Positions 21,992-33,853 of a DNA stretch of 64,000 bases are shown in pieces; position 1 is the first letter of the stretch, and every line of letters begins with the position of its first letter. The DNA lies in contig CM059973.1 in NCBI GenBank assembly GCA_030490835.1, positions 63,740,008 through 63,804,007 of the forward strand, read 5' to 3'. The notes beneath the pieces were generated by a model that searched no databases, was not told the origin of the DNA, and saw only the letters and a program-made list of their open reading frames with translations. Source of the DNA: Annona cherimola (lineage: Eukaryota > Streptophyta > Magnoliopsida > Magnoliales > Annonaceae). Made by a program: the position numbers and the translations under genes.

Positions 21992-22168
21992 CAATGTTTT
22001 TAAAACCGGACCGGTCACTGAACCGGTTTTGTGACCGGTTCCCGGTTTTTCCGGTTCAACCGGATCGAACCGGTAGTCGAACCGCGGTTGGACCGGTAAC
22101 AGTAACGAACCGGGACGTGACCGGTTCACGGTCCGACCGCCGGGTTCGGTCCGATTTTCAAAACAGTG
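21992..22168. mobile_element. 177-bp hAT MITE with ACCGG-rich arms
   Basis: The left end CAATGTTTTTAAAACCGGAC and the inverted right end CACTGTTTTGAAAATCGGAC are flanked by a perfect 8-bp duplication CTTACGGC (21984-21991 and 22169-22176). Almost the whole element consists of AACCGG/CCGGTT units. The ends match those of the Pack-type element at 12000, so it is likely a deletion derivative of the same family. Confidence 0.9.
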
Positions 22169-22176
22169 CTTACGGC

Positions 22177-24313
22177 TCGCGCTAACCTGCTGACTCGTCA
22201 TCTCCACTTGCACATTACAACTTCTACCGCCCTCCTTTTGCGCATGCGCCTGGCATGGATTGTTGAACACGTTGGAATTGATGGATTTTCTGTGTGCGGC
22301 CACGATGGAGGTTGTAATCAGTGCTGCTGACAATCGAGAAGCGATGCCGCTGGAAATAGTTACTATGATGGAAATAGGTGGTTGCCGAGTGATTTTCTCG
22401 TCACGACCGCCAAAATTATGGGAGAAATAAGAGTGCGGCTGCTGGCAAGAGGAAGGTCATCCATGAAGCACAGTAGCACTGCCATTGACAACCGAGATGT
22501 GATCGGATCTTGTTGGCGAAGTTGCGATTGCTTTTAATTGCTGCTAGACGCTATTTGTAAATACCTTAAAATTTTTAAATTTTTCAATCAAGTATTCGTA
22601 TGATAGCCTGTGGCAAAGGTAGACCCTTTAACTAACTTAGCTAAATAATTAATAATGTGTTTTGCCCAATTATTATTTATGTATGTCGGAGGTTATATTT
22701 TCACTTTTATTTTAACCATTCATGTAACTCTAGTGCAGCTCGGTTGATATACCTGTGGTTCAGAAGTATTAGGAATTTAGATTTTGATTGATGTGTTTCG
22801 TAGGAAAGATTAGAGAATGGTTTAGATATACCGTAGGAGAAATTCGTAGACAAGTGAAATTTTATTTTGAAGGTTTATGATGGACTTCAATATTTATTTA
22901 TGCTGAAATTATTTTTATGCAAATAATTAATTATCTTAATTAATTGTATATGTCGTTTTTTTGGCTAAAGGTTTCATATATGTATCATAAAATAATTTTT
23001 TGCACTCATAATGAAATTTGGAGGATATAAAATTTTATAAGTGATTTATGCATTAGTTTTATGCCTAAATAAGTGATATTAATCTGTGGTTTATGCAATA
23101 AATGCATTTGTTGAAAATATATGGTCATAGATGTGATGATGCTGTAATGTAAGATGCACATTATTCATGATTATATATTAATATAAGTGGTGGACTGTAG
23201 AAACATAATACATATGTTAATATACGTGATAACGGAAATGAGTTTTGGGTGCCGTTAGAAGTGGACGGCATGATTTTGCCTTCCTTGGGTATTTGCAACC
23301 ATTTTTTTCGTTGCTTTTGGTACATTAAGTTGAAAACATGCCTGACGTTCCAAGCTTCCAGCAACTTCTGAAAATGGAAAATTTTATAGAATAGTGTCTG
23401 TAAGGAACTTTTTCCGGAAAGGACGGAACTATGAATATTTTGCAAGAAAGTCATTTATGAGAATTTGCTGTTTAGTCTTTCCATGTGGTTGGGCCAAGGC
23501 CGTAACCAGGCACAGACCAGAGCGGCAGGCAATGGGGCCAAGCAGGCAAGGGCCAAACAAGACCAAAAGGGAGAATGCACGCTGATGCAGTGGATTTTGA
23601 TCCGTAGGATTTGTTTCATTTATAAATTGAGTATTTAGTTTCCGATTTTGTGATTAAACAGTTAATTCTATATTTTTTATGCTTCTGGACTCAATAGAAT
23701 TGTTTGATTTTACAAATAAAGCCAAAATTTTAATTTATTGAATTAAATGATTATTTTATCATTTAATTAAGTTTTAGTTAGGTCGTTATCCATTTAAAAT
23801 AATTTTCTACTTGCTAGTCATGTTCGAATTACCCATTATTTTTATAAGTGTACCAAATCAAGTGGTACCCTAGAGATTGACTAGCTTGAAAGTTTTTGAG
23901 AATGGTCATTTTATTTTATTTAAAATTATTTTAAGGCATGTATTGGAAATAGTGAACACATATTTTAGTTTATTATGTTTTGAATGTAATAATGAGAATA
24001 TGACTTTAGTTTATTATGTTTTAGATGTAATAATGAGAATATGACTAGTGAAAGTTGATTTTGAAAAATTTTAATTAATTATAATAATTTTTTTGGCCAT
24101 ACATGTGTAATTAATCTTGAGACATTGCATTAAATAAATATAGATCATCCTATCAAATATTTAGAGTTATTCGATTTTCATCCTTGCGCAGGGAGGGAAT
24201 GGAATGTAAAATTTTCCAAAAACTGAATGCCCACCACCTCCCCATGGCCCGCACACCAACCCCCCAACCCACCAACCCGGTCATTCTCGATCCCATGTTA
24301 TCATACATGAAGC
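22177..24313. other. AT-rich intergenic DNA
   Basis: No gene is recognised. A tandem duplication with a period of about 41 bp (TTTAGTTTATTATGTTTT...AATGAGAATATGAC) lies at about 23963-24047. It ends at the target site of the gypsy element. Confidence 0.5.
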
Positions 24314-24318
24314 AAATG

Positions 24319-24744
24319 TGATATGACCAACGCTCATGCTGGAGAAACTGGGCCACAAGTAGAGGCTGAAGAGGAGCTACAGCAAGTGTGGAATGGAGAG
24401 CAAGTGCGGGACAGAGAGCTGCCTCAACAAACGATTAATCAAGGTCGCACACTCAGGCCACGTGGGCAACTTAGGCCACGGGAGAGGCTGGACCTATGAT
24501 GGAGGGCAGCTAACGACTTCTGTCAGGCCGTGCATGTTAGTTAGAAGGATCGTGTCCTAGCATAGGCTGCATATAAAAGCTTTCTGTTATTTCATTCAGG
24601 GTAGACGATTTTACACCTTTTTCTTGTATTCCAAGAATCCGGATATGTTCCCTCCGATAAGAGGAACCCTGCTTGGATCGGATTAAGCAATCAGCGGGAA
24701 TCGAATCAGATAAGAATTATTCAGCATAAGCTAAATTCTTATCA
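24319..24744 (+). repeat. 5' LTR of the gypsy element
   Basis: TG...CA ends are visible. It contains an untranslated copy of the last ~60 codons of the polyprotein, because the 3' LTR overlaps the ORF. It differs from the 3' LTR by two adjacent-codon changes in that coding copy (VWN for VRN) and three other substitutions. Confidence 0.95.
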
Positions 24745-24747
24745 ATC

Positions 24748-24762
24748 AGGTATCAAAGCCAA
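24748..24762 (+). promoter_or_regulatory. Primer binding site (initiator tRNA-Met type, imperfect)
   Basis: AGGTATCAAAGCC lies four bases after the 5' LTR. It resembles the plant consensus TGGTATCAGAGC with mismatches. Confidence 0.6.
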
Positions 24763-24812
24763 GTTCGGGTAGGCTGGCGCGACGCGGGCGAAGATCACGC
24801 AGGGCAGTTCCA

Positions 24813-27800
24813 TTGACAACCATGGCCGAAGGAACATCTGCGGGAATTGAGCAGCATAACGCGACGGTGGAAAGCGGATCGGGTTCTGCAAGTGAGCATC
24901 CAAGGGGAGGCCAGGATCTTCGAGTTTCGTCTCTGGAGAGGGAGATGTCGAGTGTGATCCATCAACTCAAAGATCTCCAAACGGGTATGAATCTGCTATT
25001 CGATTCTACTAAGGATAAGAGAAAATTATCCGGTTGGTCTTCGAATAGTGAGGCATCCTTATCCAGTGATGATTCATCAGCTGCTGAAGAAGTGGAAACA
25101 GGTCGGAAGAGAGTTGAAGGTCGTGCTGGCAGGTTGCATCTTCATAGGAATCGTGTAGAGCGAGTTAAGGAGAGCTGCAGCAATACACCGCCACTTTTTC
25201 CTAGCAACTTTCAACAAGGGAGGTTGGACTTCCCAGTATTCTCCTCAGGTGATCCTAATTCTTGGCTCCTCCGGGCCCAAATTTATTTTGAGATGACGAA
25301 TACTTCTGAAGAAGACAGGGTACGGGTGGCTTCCTATCACCTCGAGGGGGCAGCCATTCAGTGGTATTATTGGGCTAGGCGTCGTCGAGAAGTGGATTCA
25401 TGGCGGCGGTTCTGTAAAAGTATTAGACTGCATTTTGAGGAGGGTAATCAGGTGGATGTACATGAGGCCATTAGCTCAGTTTATCAACAAGGAAAATTGG
25501 AGACGTATTTGGAAGAGTTTAAGAGTTTAACAAACCGTGCTCGGGGATTGAAGGAGAAGGCATTGGTGGGAGCCTTCATTACAGGTCTTCGGGAGGAGTT
25601 GGGGTCCGAGGTGAGGATGATGAGGCCAACGACGTTAGCAGAAGCGATTGGATGGGCTAAACGATTCAATAACAAAATGATGAGGAACAAATCCAGTGGC
25701 CGACTCGTGGGAAAATTTATGCAAGAGGGGCGACTAGATCCTGTTTCTCGACCAACTGAGAAATTCATTCCAAAGACAGCGGAGCCTCCCAAACAGGACA
25801 TATCTAGATCGGGTGTTCCTGTAAAGCGACTGTCATGGGAACAGTTACAAGATCATCGCAAGAAAGGCTTGTGTTACACTTGTGATGAAAAGTTCGTCAA
25901 GGGCCATATTTGTTCCAACAAACAGCTGTGTGTTCTCCAACAAGAGTGGCAAGACAGTTCCTCTGAAGAACACGGAGATGTCGAATCAGGAAGAGAGCCA
26001 GACAAACTATTTGAACCAGAATTGTGTTGCATTTCTTTACAGGCACTTGCGGGAATGGATGCATACCAACTTTTAAAGATCAAAAGCATCATCTGTGGAG
26101 TGGAGGTGGTTATCATGATTGATTCCGGAAGTACCCATAATTTTATCCATCGTCAGCTTTTGGGGCGGTTGGGATTGATAACTGAGAATACTAGCAGGTT
26201 TCGGGTCATGAAGGGTGATGGCACATACTTAGCTGGACAGGGTATTTGCCGGAATGTGGAGGTGATGATTGAAGGGGGCAGTCATAACGTAGATCTGTTT
26301 CCCTTGACATTGGGAGGGGCTGATGTGATTCTCGGAGTAGCCTGGCTATCCAGTTTAGGGGTGATTACATCTGATTGGGTCAAGCGAGTCATGAGTTTCA
26401 CTTTGAAGGGGGTTTGGTACCAATTGCAAGGGTTGAAACCCACAGAAATTCAGCTGGCCTCCTGCCGTCAACTAATGAAATTGCATGCATCATCGTGCCA
26501 AGTGTTTATGTTACAAGGGGTTAAGGAATCTCTCCAGCTTATGGGTAGTGACTCCAGTGGCCGTGCGACAGATCTTGATCAACTTTTAAACAATTTTGAA
26601 GCTGTGTTTGCTGAACCTCACGGGTTGCCGCCATTAAGAAAAGTTAATCATCACATTGAGCTGCTTCCAAATGCCGCTCCTGCTTCAATCCGGCCTTACA
26701 GATATCCTTATCACCATAAACAAGAAATTGAATCTCAAGTAACTGAGCTGCTACAAAAAGGGTGGATACAGCCAAGCACTAGTCCGTTTTCTGCACCAGT
26801 ATTACTGGTTAAGAAGAAGGATAGTTCCTGGAGAATGTGTGTGGATTATCGGGCCTTGAATGAGATTACAGTAAAAGATAAGTTTCCCATTCCAGTTATT
26901 GATGAGTTGCTTGATGAGATTACAGGAGCCTCTGTTTTTTCGAAATTCGATTTGCGTTCGGGCTATCACCAAATTCGCATGCATCCTGCAGACATTAATA
27001 AAACTGCCTTCCGAACACATCACAGTCAGTTTGAATATCTAGTCATGCCCTTTGGGTTATCCAATGCACCTGCTACCTTTCAAAGTCTTATGAATGGAAT
27101 CTTTGGGCCTTTTCTCAGGAAGTTTATTTTAGTTTTCTTTGATGACATTCTGGTTTACAGTCCTTCATGGGAAGCTCACCTTGCTCACCTTCATGCAGCT
27201 TTATCCTGTCTCCAGCAACATCACCTTCTAGCTAATCGCAAGAAGTGTGAATTTGGCCGTTCACAAATAGGATATTTAGGCCATGTAATTTCAGCCCGCG
27301 GAATTGAAGCCGATCCAAATAAACTTCACTGTATTGCACATTGGCCTCGACCCAAGACTGTAAAACAGTTGAGAGGATTTCTGGGACTGTCCGGATATTA
27401 CCGTCGTTTTATTCGGCATTATGGATTGATGGCTGCACCTTTAACTAATTTGCTCAAGAAGAATGAGTTTCAGTGGTCTCCATCTGCAGAAGACGCATTC
27501 AACCAACTAAAGACAGCTCTTTGTCAACCTCCAATTTTGCAGCCTCCAGATTTTTCCATTCCTTTTATCGTCGAATGTGATGCTTCCGGTCAGGGTGTTG
27601 GGGCGGTTTTAAGTCAACGGAACCACCCCGTTGCCTTCTTCAGCAAGGCGTTATCTTCTGCAAATCATGGCCGATCTGTTTATGAACAGGAGCTCAAGGC
27701 GATTGTGCTTGCTGTCAAAAAATGGCGCCCGTACTTGCTTGGCCACCAGTTCATTGTCCGCTCGGATCATAACAGTTTAAGGCATCTCTTGAAGCAGCGA

Positions 27801-29585
27801 ATCTTAACTCCCGAGCAGCAAAAATGGATGAGTAAACTCATGGGTTATAACTTTACAGTGGAGTACAAGAAGGGAACTGCGAATGGGGCAGCTGATGCCT
27901 TGTCCCGTCGAATGGCATTGGCAGCATTAAGCATGTTTACCATTGTCAGTCCGTTATGGCAGGAGGCTTTGCAGCAGAACAGGGAGTCTGCATCCTTATC
28001 CACAATCCGACATCAGCTGGAGGGTGTACAGCCTGGTCCTCCTCACTACAGCCTGCATAATCGCTTGCTTTATTACAAAGGGCGAGTGGTTTTGCCTTCC
28101 GATAACCACCTTATTCCTAAGGTACTCGATTATTTCCATGCTTCGATATTGGGTGGACATGCAGGAATTTTTCGAACCTTTAAACGGGTCAACGAACATT
28201 TTTATTGGCCGGGTATGCGTGACCGCATCAAGCAAATGATAGCTGCTTGCGACACATGTAATCGTGTCAAATACTCTACTATGCGGCCAGCGGGGCTGTT
28301 ACAGCCTATTCCTTTGCCTAATTGTTTATGGGAAGAGGTTACTCTTGATTTTATTGAGGGACTGCCCAATTCTAAAGGAAAATCTGTTATCTTAGTGGTT
28401 GTGGATCGCCTCTCCAAATACGCGCACTTTTCAGCTTTGGGTCATCCTTATTCGGCTCCTGATGTTGCGAAGGTTTTTATCCATGATGTTGTCAAACTTC
28501 ACGGCTTGCCAAAGTCCCTCATTTCTGACCGTGATTCCATCTTTCTCAGTCACTTTTGGAAGGCCATATTCAAAGAACAGGGGGTAAGGCTCAAGCATAC
28601 CACAGCCTATCACCCACAATCTGATGGGCAAACAGAGGTCACAAATCGCACCCTTGAGACATATCTCCGTTGTTTCACTTTGCAGCACCCTCGTCGTTGG
28701 CTTGATCTTCTGCCGTGGTCCGAATATTGGTACAATACTGCCTATCACACAGCTACTGGCATGTCTCCCTTCAAAGCTTTATATGGTTATACTCCTCCTA
28801 CGATTCCGGTGTATGAGTCTGGATCGACTAACATAGCCGATGTGGATGCGTGGTTGTCTACGCGTGATCAAACCTTGCGTCGGCTACGAGATAATCTGTT
28901 ACAAGCCCAAAACAGGATGAAGCACATGGCTGATAAACATCGTCGGGAATCAGAATTTCAGCCTGGTGATTGGGTGTACCTCAAATTGCAACCTTTTCGA
29001 CAAGTTTCAGCTAGGCCCCAACATACTCACAAACTCTCTCCTCGATTTTATGGACCCTTTAATGTTTTGGAACGGATTGGTGTAGTTGCTTATAAACTGG
29101 ATCTACCAGTTGGTTGCAAGATTCATCCCACTTTTCATGTGTCTCTATTGAAAAGATGCTTGGGCGATTCTCCCTCCATGCCTACTCTTCCACCCACCGA
29201 CCAATTTGATGAAATTACAATGGAACCAGAGCGGGTGCTTGCTGAACGCCAGGTACTTCGCGGGTCCGATGCCATTACAGAACTTCGGATCCGTTGGAAA
29301 GGGCTGACTGCTTCGGATGATACGTGGGAGGCTAAGAATCAAATCCGTTCTCTCTTCCCTCATTTCAACCTGGAGGACCAGGTTGGTTCTGACCCCGGCG
29401 GGAATGATATGACCAACGCTCATGCTGGAGAAACTGGGCCACAAGTAGAGGCTGAAGAGGAGCTACAGCAAGTGCGAAATGGAGAGCAAGTGCGGGACAG
29501 AGAGCTGCCTCAACAAACGATTAATCAAGGTCGCACACTCAGGCCACGTGGGCAACTTAGGCCGCGGGAGAGGCTGGACCTATGA
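24813..29585 (+). CDS. Ty3/gypsy Gag-Pol polyprotein with chromodomain (1,590 aa)
   Basis: Domains in order, with rough residues: Gag capsid region 140-300; a degenerate zinc-knuckle-like CYTCDEKFVKGHIC near 354; aspartic protease DSGSTHNF near 436; reverse transcriptase from DYRALNEITVKDKFP (about 678) to the catalytic FFDDILVYS (about 774); RNase H with ECDASGQGVGAVLS near 920; integrase zinc region (H...H...CDTC, about 1109-1152) and a DDE core with Asp near 1178 and 1238 and Glu near 1275 (HPQSDGQTEV); GPF/Y-like SPRFYGPFNVLERIG; and a chromodomain at about 1470-1525 (ELRIRWKGLTASDDTWE). Such proteins copy the element RNA and insert it, with the chromodomain steering insertion to chromatin. 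The last ~60 codons lie inside the 3' LTR. No stop, frameshift or missing catalytic residue was seen, so it may be functional. Confidence 0.95.
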   Translation: MTTMAEGTSAGIEQHNATVESGSGSASEHPRGGQDLRVSSLEREMSSVIHQLKDLQTGMNLLFDSTKDKRKLSGWSSNSEASLSSDDSSAAEEVETGRKRVEGRAGRLHLHRNRVERVKESCSNTPPLFPSNFQQGRLDFPVFSSGDPNSWLLRAQIYFEMTNTSEEDRVRVASYHLEGAAIQWYYWARRRREVDSWRRFCKSIRLHFEEGNQVDVHEAISSVYQQGKLETYLEEFKSLTNRARGLKEKALVGAFITGLREELGSEVRMMRPTTLAEAIGWAKRFNNKMMRNKSSGRLVGKFMQEGRLDPVSRPTEKFIPKTAEPPKQDISRSGVPVKRLSWEQLQDHRKKGLCYTCDEKFVKGHICSNKQLCVLQQEWQDSSSEEHGDVESGREPDKLFEPELCCISLQALAGMDAYQLLKIKSIICGVEVVIMIDSGSTHNFIHRQLLGRLGLITENTSRFRVMKGDGTYLAGQGICRNVEVMIEGGSHNVDLFPLTLGGADVILGVAWLSSLGVITSDWVKRVMSFTLKGVWYQLQGLKPTEIQLASCRQLMKLHASSCQVFMLQGVKESLQLMGSDSSGRATDLDQLLNNFEAVFAEPHGLPPLRKVNHHIELLPNAAPASIRPYRYPYHHKQEIESQVTELLQKGWIQPSTSPFSAPVLLVKKKDSSWRMCVDYRALNEITVKDKFPIPVIDELLDEITGASVFSKFDLRSGYHQIRMHPADINKTAFRTHHSQFEYLVMPFGLSNAPATFQSLMNGIFGPFLRKFILVFFDDILVYSPSWEAHLAHLHAALSCLQQHHLLANRKKCEFGRSQIGYLGHVISARGIEADPNKLHCIAHWPRPKTVKQLRGFLGLSGYYRRFIRHYGLMAAPLTNLLKKNEFQWSPSAEDAFNQLKTALCQPPILQPPDFSIPFIVECDASGQGVGAVLSQRNHPVAFFSKALSSANHGRSVYEQELKAIVLAVKKWRPYLLGHQFIVRSDHNSLRHLLKQRILTPEQQKWMSKLMGYNFTVEYKKGTANGAADALSRRMALAALSMFTIVSPLWQEALQQNRESASLSTIRHQLEGVQPGPPHYSLHNRLLYYKGRVVLPSDNHLIPKVLDYFHASILGGHAGIFRTFKRVNEHFYWPGMRDRIKQMIAACDTCNRVKYSTMRPAGLLQPIPLPNCLWEEVTLDFIEGLPNSKGKSVILVVVDRLSKYAHFSALGHPYSAPDVAKVFIHDVVKLHGLPKSLISDRDSIFLSHFWKAIFKEQGVRLKHTTAYHPQSDGQTEVTNRTLETYLRCFTLQHPRRWLDLLPWSEYWYNTAYHTATGMSPFKALYGYTPPTIPVYESGSTNIADVDAWLSTRDQTLRRLRDNLLQAQNRMKHMADKHRRESEFQPGDWVYLKLQPFRQVSARPQHTHKLSPRFYGPFNVLERIGVVAYKLDLPVGCKIHPTFHVSLLKRCLGDSPSMPTLPPTDQFDEITMEPERVLAERQVLRGSDAITELRIRWKGLTASDDTWEAKNQIRSLFPHFNLEDQVGSDPGGNDMTNAHAGETGPQVEAEEELQQVRNGEQVRDRELPQQTINQGRTLRPRGQLRPRERLDL

Positions 29586-29830
29586 TGGAGGGCAGCTAAC
29601 GACTTCTGTCAGGCCGTGCATGTTAGTTAGAAGGATCGTGTCCTAGCATAGGCTACATATAAAAGCTTTCTGTTATTTCATTCAGGGTAGACGATTTTAC
29701 ACCTTTTTCTTGTATTCCAAGAATCCGGATATGTTCCCTCCGATAAGAGGAACCCTGCTTGGATCGGATTAAGCGATCAGCGGGAATCGAATCAGATAAG
29801 AATTATTCAGCATAAGCTAAATTCTTATCA
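29405..29830 (+). repeat. 3' LTR of the gypsy element, overlapping the polyprotein end
   Basis: The LTR starts inside the ORF; the stop codon lies about 180 bases into it. A purine-containing stretch GGCGGGAA just before TGATATG is the likely plus-strand primer and is itself coding. Confidence 0.95.
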
Positions 29831-29835
29831 AAATG

Positions 29836-32120
29836 TAGGTGTTTTTGTATCACATTTATTTTGCGAGCCTTGATTGAATTATCTGCATAAAGGTAGCTTA
29901 GAATTTAGGAAAGACTATTTGTGCTTTCAGCCCATAATTAGAGAGCTTCGGATTTCATCTTTGTTGTGCGATTTCCTACCTGCAGGGTAGCCATGCGGAA
30001 GAGAAAAGGGGATGGAAGCCGAGAGTTGCGAGGTAGAGTTGCTGAAATCTAGATAGAAAGAAATGAGGCAAGATGAGAGGGGATAATGCAAGAGGGGGGA
30101 GAAGATTGATCGAATGGCTCTGGCTGTAGTTGTTCTCTCCAATCAGCGAGTTTAGGAGGAGGAGAATGATGAGAGAGAGATGATTTTAGCTAAACATGAA
30201 AGAGGAATTTGGTTGTGGTTGTAGTCGCTAGTGGAGATTCAAGTCGGAAACAGTAAGAGACAAAAGAAGGATTTGAACTAGAGGAGATACATCAGGGATT
30301 TAAGCAAGAGACGAATTCACGAAAGAGGAATTCGAGCTAGAGGAAATTTGAGGCCCTCTTTATTTTTTATTTTTTAAACAGTCCTTATGCTGGGACGATA
30401 TTGCACATAAGCAACAGGCCGATTCGATGGAGGAAGTTGATCTTGCCTAATCCAATAGCAAAAAATGGGGCGAGCGAAGAAACAAGCAAACAGGTAACTT
30501 TCCCCAGGCACCTAGGATCAAAGCTCTTTAAGATAAATTTTATTTTCTGTGCATGTTATCGAACCTGGTCGTGAGGTGGGTGGGTGATTACCCACATCCA
30601 TTTTCTTAAAAAAATAACAAATTAGGGGGTGTTCCAAAGTATTCAAAATTTTGAATGAAATGTGTGCTGGATGGCTAAGGCACCTTTCTTAAATTTTAGT
30701 ACAACTTTTTATATTTTCAATGGGTTAAATTCCAAATATGACCAAAATTTATACCAGCAACTCTGTTAAAACTGACGTTAGTGATGTTAAGTTACAAATA
30801 AAAAATCTGCTCTAATTACCCTTAAAAGATTAGAAAATCTACTCTAATTACATAATATTAATAAATTGGACAAAATTATGTAAAAACATAAAAAAGAGAC
30901 CCAACCACTCCTATGTGCACATGCTATCCCTTTTTAAGAAATGACAAAGGTGGTTTTGTCATTTAAAATTTTTTACCATGTTACCTATTAAAACCTAACG
31001 CCATTGTCATATTTAGAATTTAGAAGTAAAATATGCTGTCATTTATTCTATTTATACAAATGTGCGGTCATATCTATAAATATGAGTTTAAGTTGTGATT
31101 ATAATCAGAATTATTTCATTTTCAATATATATCATTATATTCTCGTCCCATTAAAGCCTCTTCAATCCTCTCAAACAGGCCCTTGTCAAACAGGCCCTGG
31201 CATAAGTGGACCTTTTGAGAAGTGGATTTAGGTGGTACTTAGTGGTCTTGGCCTATCATATATCTACATATGCTTTGAGTTTGTATCTGTAGATTATTTT
31301 TTAATACAGTTTTAGTAAACCGTGTAACTTGATTGATTTACAGGTAATCCAAACAATTGAAAGGTTCAAGATTCAGTTGCATATAGACTAATAGCTCAAT
31401 TTCTATAATGTGATTTATAAAAAAAAATCGTTAATGTGGTATCGTGCAATTGATTAACATTTTTATGGTAATTAGTTGAACATGGTGTTGAGAACATGCC
31501 CATATTTCTCAAGTTGTATGATTATTTTAGCATATTTAAAGTGTGTGGTCTAAATTATGCCAAAATTCCTATGCTTAAATTATGTGTCGACATGTTCATT
31601 GTTGACTTTTTTTTACATGCATTAGAATTTTAAGGGCTATTTGAAGATATAATAAGGCATAATTAGTGGAATATATTCCTAGGAATTTTTAAGGCACGTA
31701 TAAATTATCTATAGTTAGATTATACCTAATGTGTGCATGTTAACGAAATTATTGCGGCAGATGTTACGCATTTTCTATTTTTATTAAATGCATAAATGTT
31801 CGATTAACCGAGGATTAATTAGTTAGAAAGTCGAAATTATATAATATGGAGTATGAACCAATGTAATGAGAAGTTGGCTTTCTTGAAATCGTATGCTAGG
31901 AAGGCCATTTTTGTTAACGTGCAAGTATGAGAAATCACGGGAAACCATAGTACTTGTACTTGCAATATATTTTTCAAGGTATGATTTTTCCGTCCCAAAT
32001 TCTATTTTTTCACTTTTAACCTACTTTTAATTATTTTTCTTTTCAACAACTCTATTTATTCCAACCTTATCATTAAGTCTTGGGCTTTCCGTGGAATCTT
32101 TGAATTTTTATGCTTTGTTC
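29836..32120. other. AT-rich intergenic DNA
   Basis: No gene is recognised. A GA-rich stretch lies at about 30000-30350. A segment near 30720-31010 (GGGTTAAATTCCAAATATG) resembles one near 49755-49960 and may be a dispersed repeat. Confidence 0.4.
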
Positions 32121-33853
32121 CCTTACAGGGATTTTACGGAAAATGAAATCGTTGATGTATAATTGTACAACGGTAAAAATCTTATATAGTGACAGTGCAA
32201 ATCTATTACAAAAGCTTAAAAATGTATTTTTAACATTGACGGTCATATAGTGACCGTTTTATACTATCACAATATGCATATAATGACGATTGTAATCTAC
32301 GTGTATGACTATGTAAATTCAACATTACACTAGCCTTTTGTAATGACTCTTTTTATATGTATGGACATTTTTTATTCGTCACAAAATCTTAGCCATTTAT
32401 ATTAACAATACTTGTTTACTGACAGTTTTATTGACACAACAGCTGCAACGATAATTAAGTAATAATAAAGATATCATTAGCAATTATCGATGGCATGTGG
32501 TTCAAAAAAGGCTATTTTTAATGATAATTTTTTTTCATAGATGCTTTTTATGACAATCATTCAAATAGATTTTTCCATTGCATTTATAATTAAACAAATT
32601 TATACAATTGCAATACTGAATCTAAAAACTTTCAGTTAAAAACTAAATCGACCAATTTTTTTTTTTCAAATGTATATTTACATTGCATTTATAATTAAAC
32701 AAATTTATACAATTACAATACTGAATCTAAAAAACTTTCAGTTACAAACTTAATCAACCAAAAAACATCTTTTAAAACTGAAACAAATAAATATTTCTTG
32801 TCAATTCAAGCATGCATAATATACCTTAAAATTACACCAATACGAGGGGTGATCCCATGGGTCCAGCGGCACAGGACTCCCATAATTATTTTTTGATTTT
32901 TTTTTTTATAAACATGAAAAGTTAGTTGTCCTTAATCTATAAACCAAAAATATTTTTTTATTATTAAACACAATGGAATTTTTATAATTTTTGCCTGTGA
33001 AAATTATGAAAATGTTACTATATTTAAAAATAAAAAATACGTCTAAAATTATTAGAACTTGATTTATACATTTAGCACAACTGACTTTACCTGTCTATAA
33101 AAAATCAAAATAAAATAAAAAATGAATTCCATGGCCGGAAGTATGGGGGTTTCCGTGCGGATCACTTGTCATCATACATTGCATATAACGTGCCCTTTCA
33201 GTTACAAACTTATCAACAAAAAATATTTTAAAAATAAATATATATTTCTTCTTAATTCAAACATGAATAATGTATCTCAAAATTACACCAACTCGATGCT
33301 AAGCTCTGTGCCCTTTCATACTCCCTATCATGTTCGTACACCATCTTAACCACCGAATAGAAAATGTGATTTTGGGCCTCTTGACTAATTTCGTATGTCA
33401 AACTATTTTAAAACATGTCATAAGAATATTTTAAAAAATAGTTTTGACATTAACATCGAGAAGTGATTGGGAAGAAACTACCTTTATAGATCTTCAATCA
33501 TAATATACTTTTGGTTTGGCTTTTTCATCTAAATGGTTGATACTCTAGAAATCTCAATAGAATTGAGTTAAAATAGTGATAACAATGATAAGTTGGGGCC
33601 TTTTAAAGGGAACAAAGATTAAATAAATTTTTACTAGTATTGGAATCACCAGAAAATCTAGAAGTTAGTTATAAGTGCATTTCCAATTCTTGCATTATCT
33701 AAAATAGAAGTCGCAAGTAGGCAAAAACACAGATAAAACATATCATCGAAAGATTTTAGAAAATTCTCAACTTGTTCGGGCGTGTTAAACAGAGGAAAAC
33801 AAAGGTGAAAGTTTATAATTTTTATTTTAAGGGCTTGAGATAAGGAAGGGATT
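32121..33853. repeat. AT-rich DNA with CACTA-like subterminal motifs and duplications
   Basis: Motifs of the form GACGGTCATATAGTGACCGT occur near 32240, as in the subterminal regions of some CACTA transposons, but no CACTA terminus was found. A 65-bp segment starting CATTGCATTTATAATTAAAC is duplicated at 32576 and 32681 (period 105). A related stretch around 32745-32860 recurs in diverged form at about 33200-33300. Confidence 0.4.

Larger units (their letters stand above)
24319..29830 (+). mobile_element. Ty3/gypsy chromovirus-type LTR retrotransposon, 5,512 bp, apparently complete
   Basis: Two 426-bp LTRs (24319-24744 and 29405-29830) flank one long gag-pol ORF. Ends are TGATATGACC...ATTCTTATCA. 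The 5-bp flanks AAATG (24314-24318 and 29831-29835) are a perfect target duplication. The LTRs differ at five positions by eye (about 1.2%). A chromodomain follows the integrase. Small size, short LTRs and a single ORF resemble the Reina group of chromoviruses (inference). All protein domains needed for an autonomous element are present without a stop. Confidence 0.95.

Noticed and set aside
28396..28748. Minus-strand open frames opposite the gypsy polyprotein
   Set aside because: Shadows of the long plus-strand coding frame.
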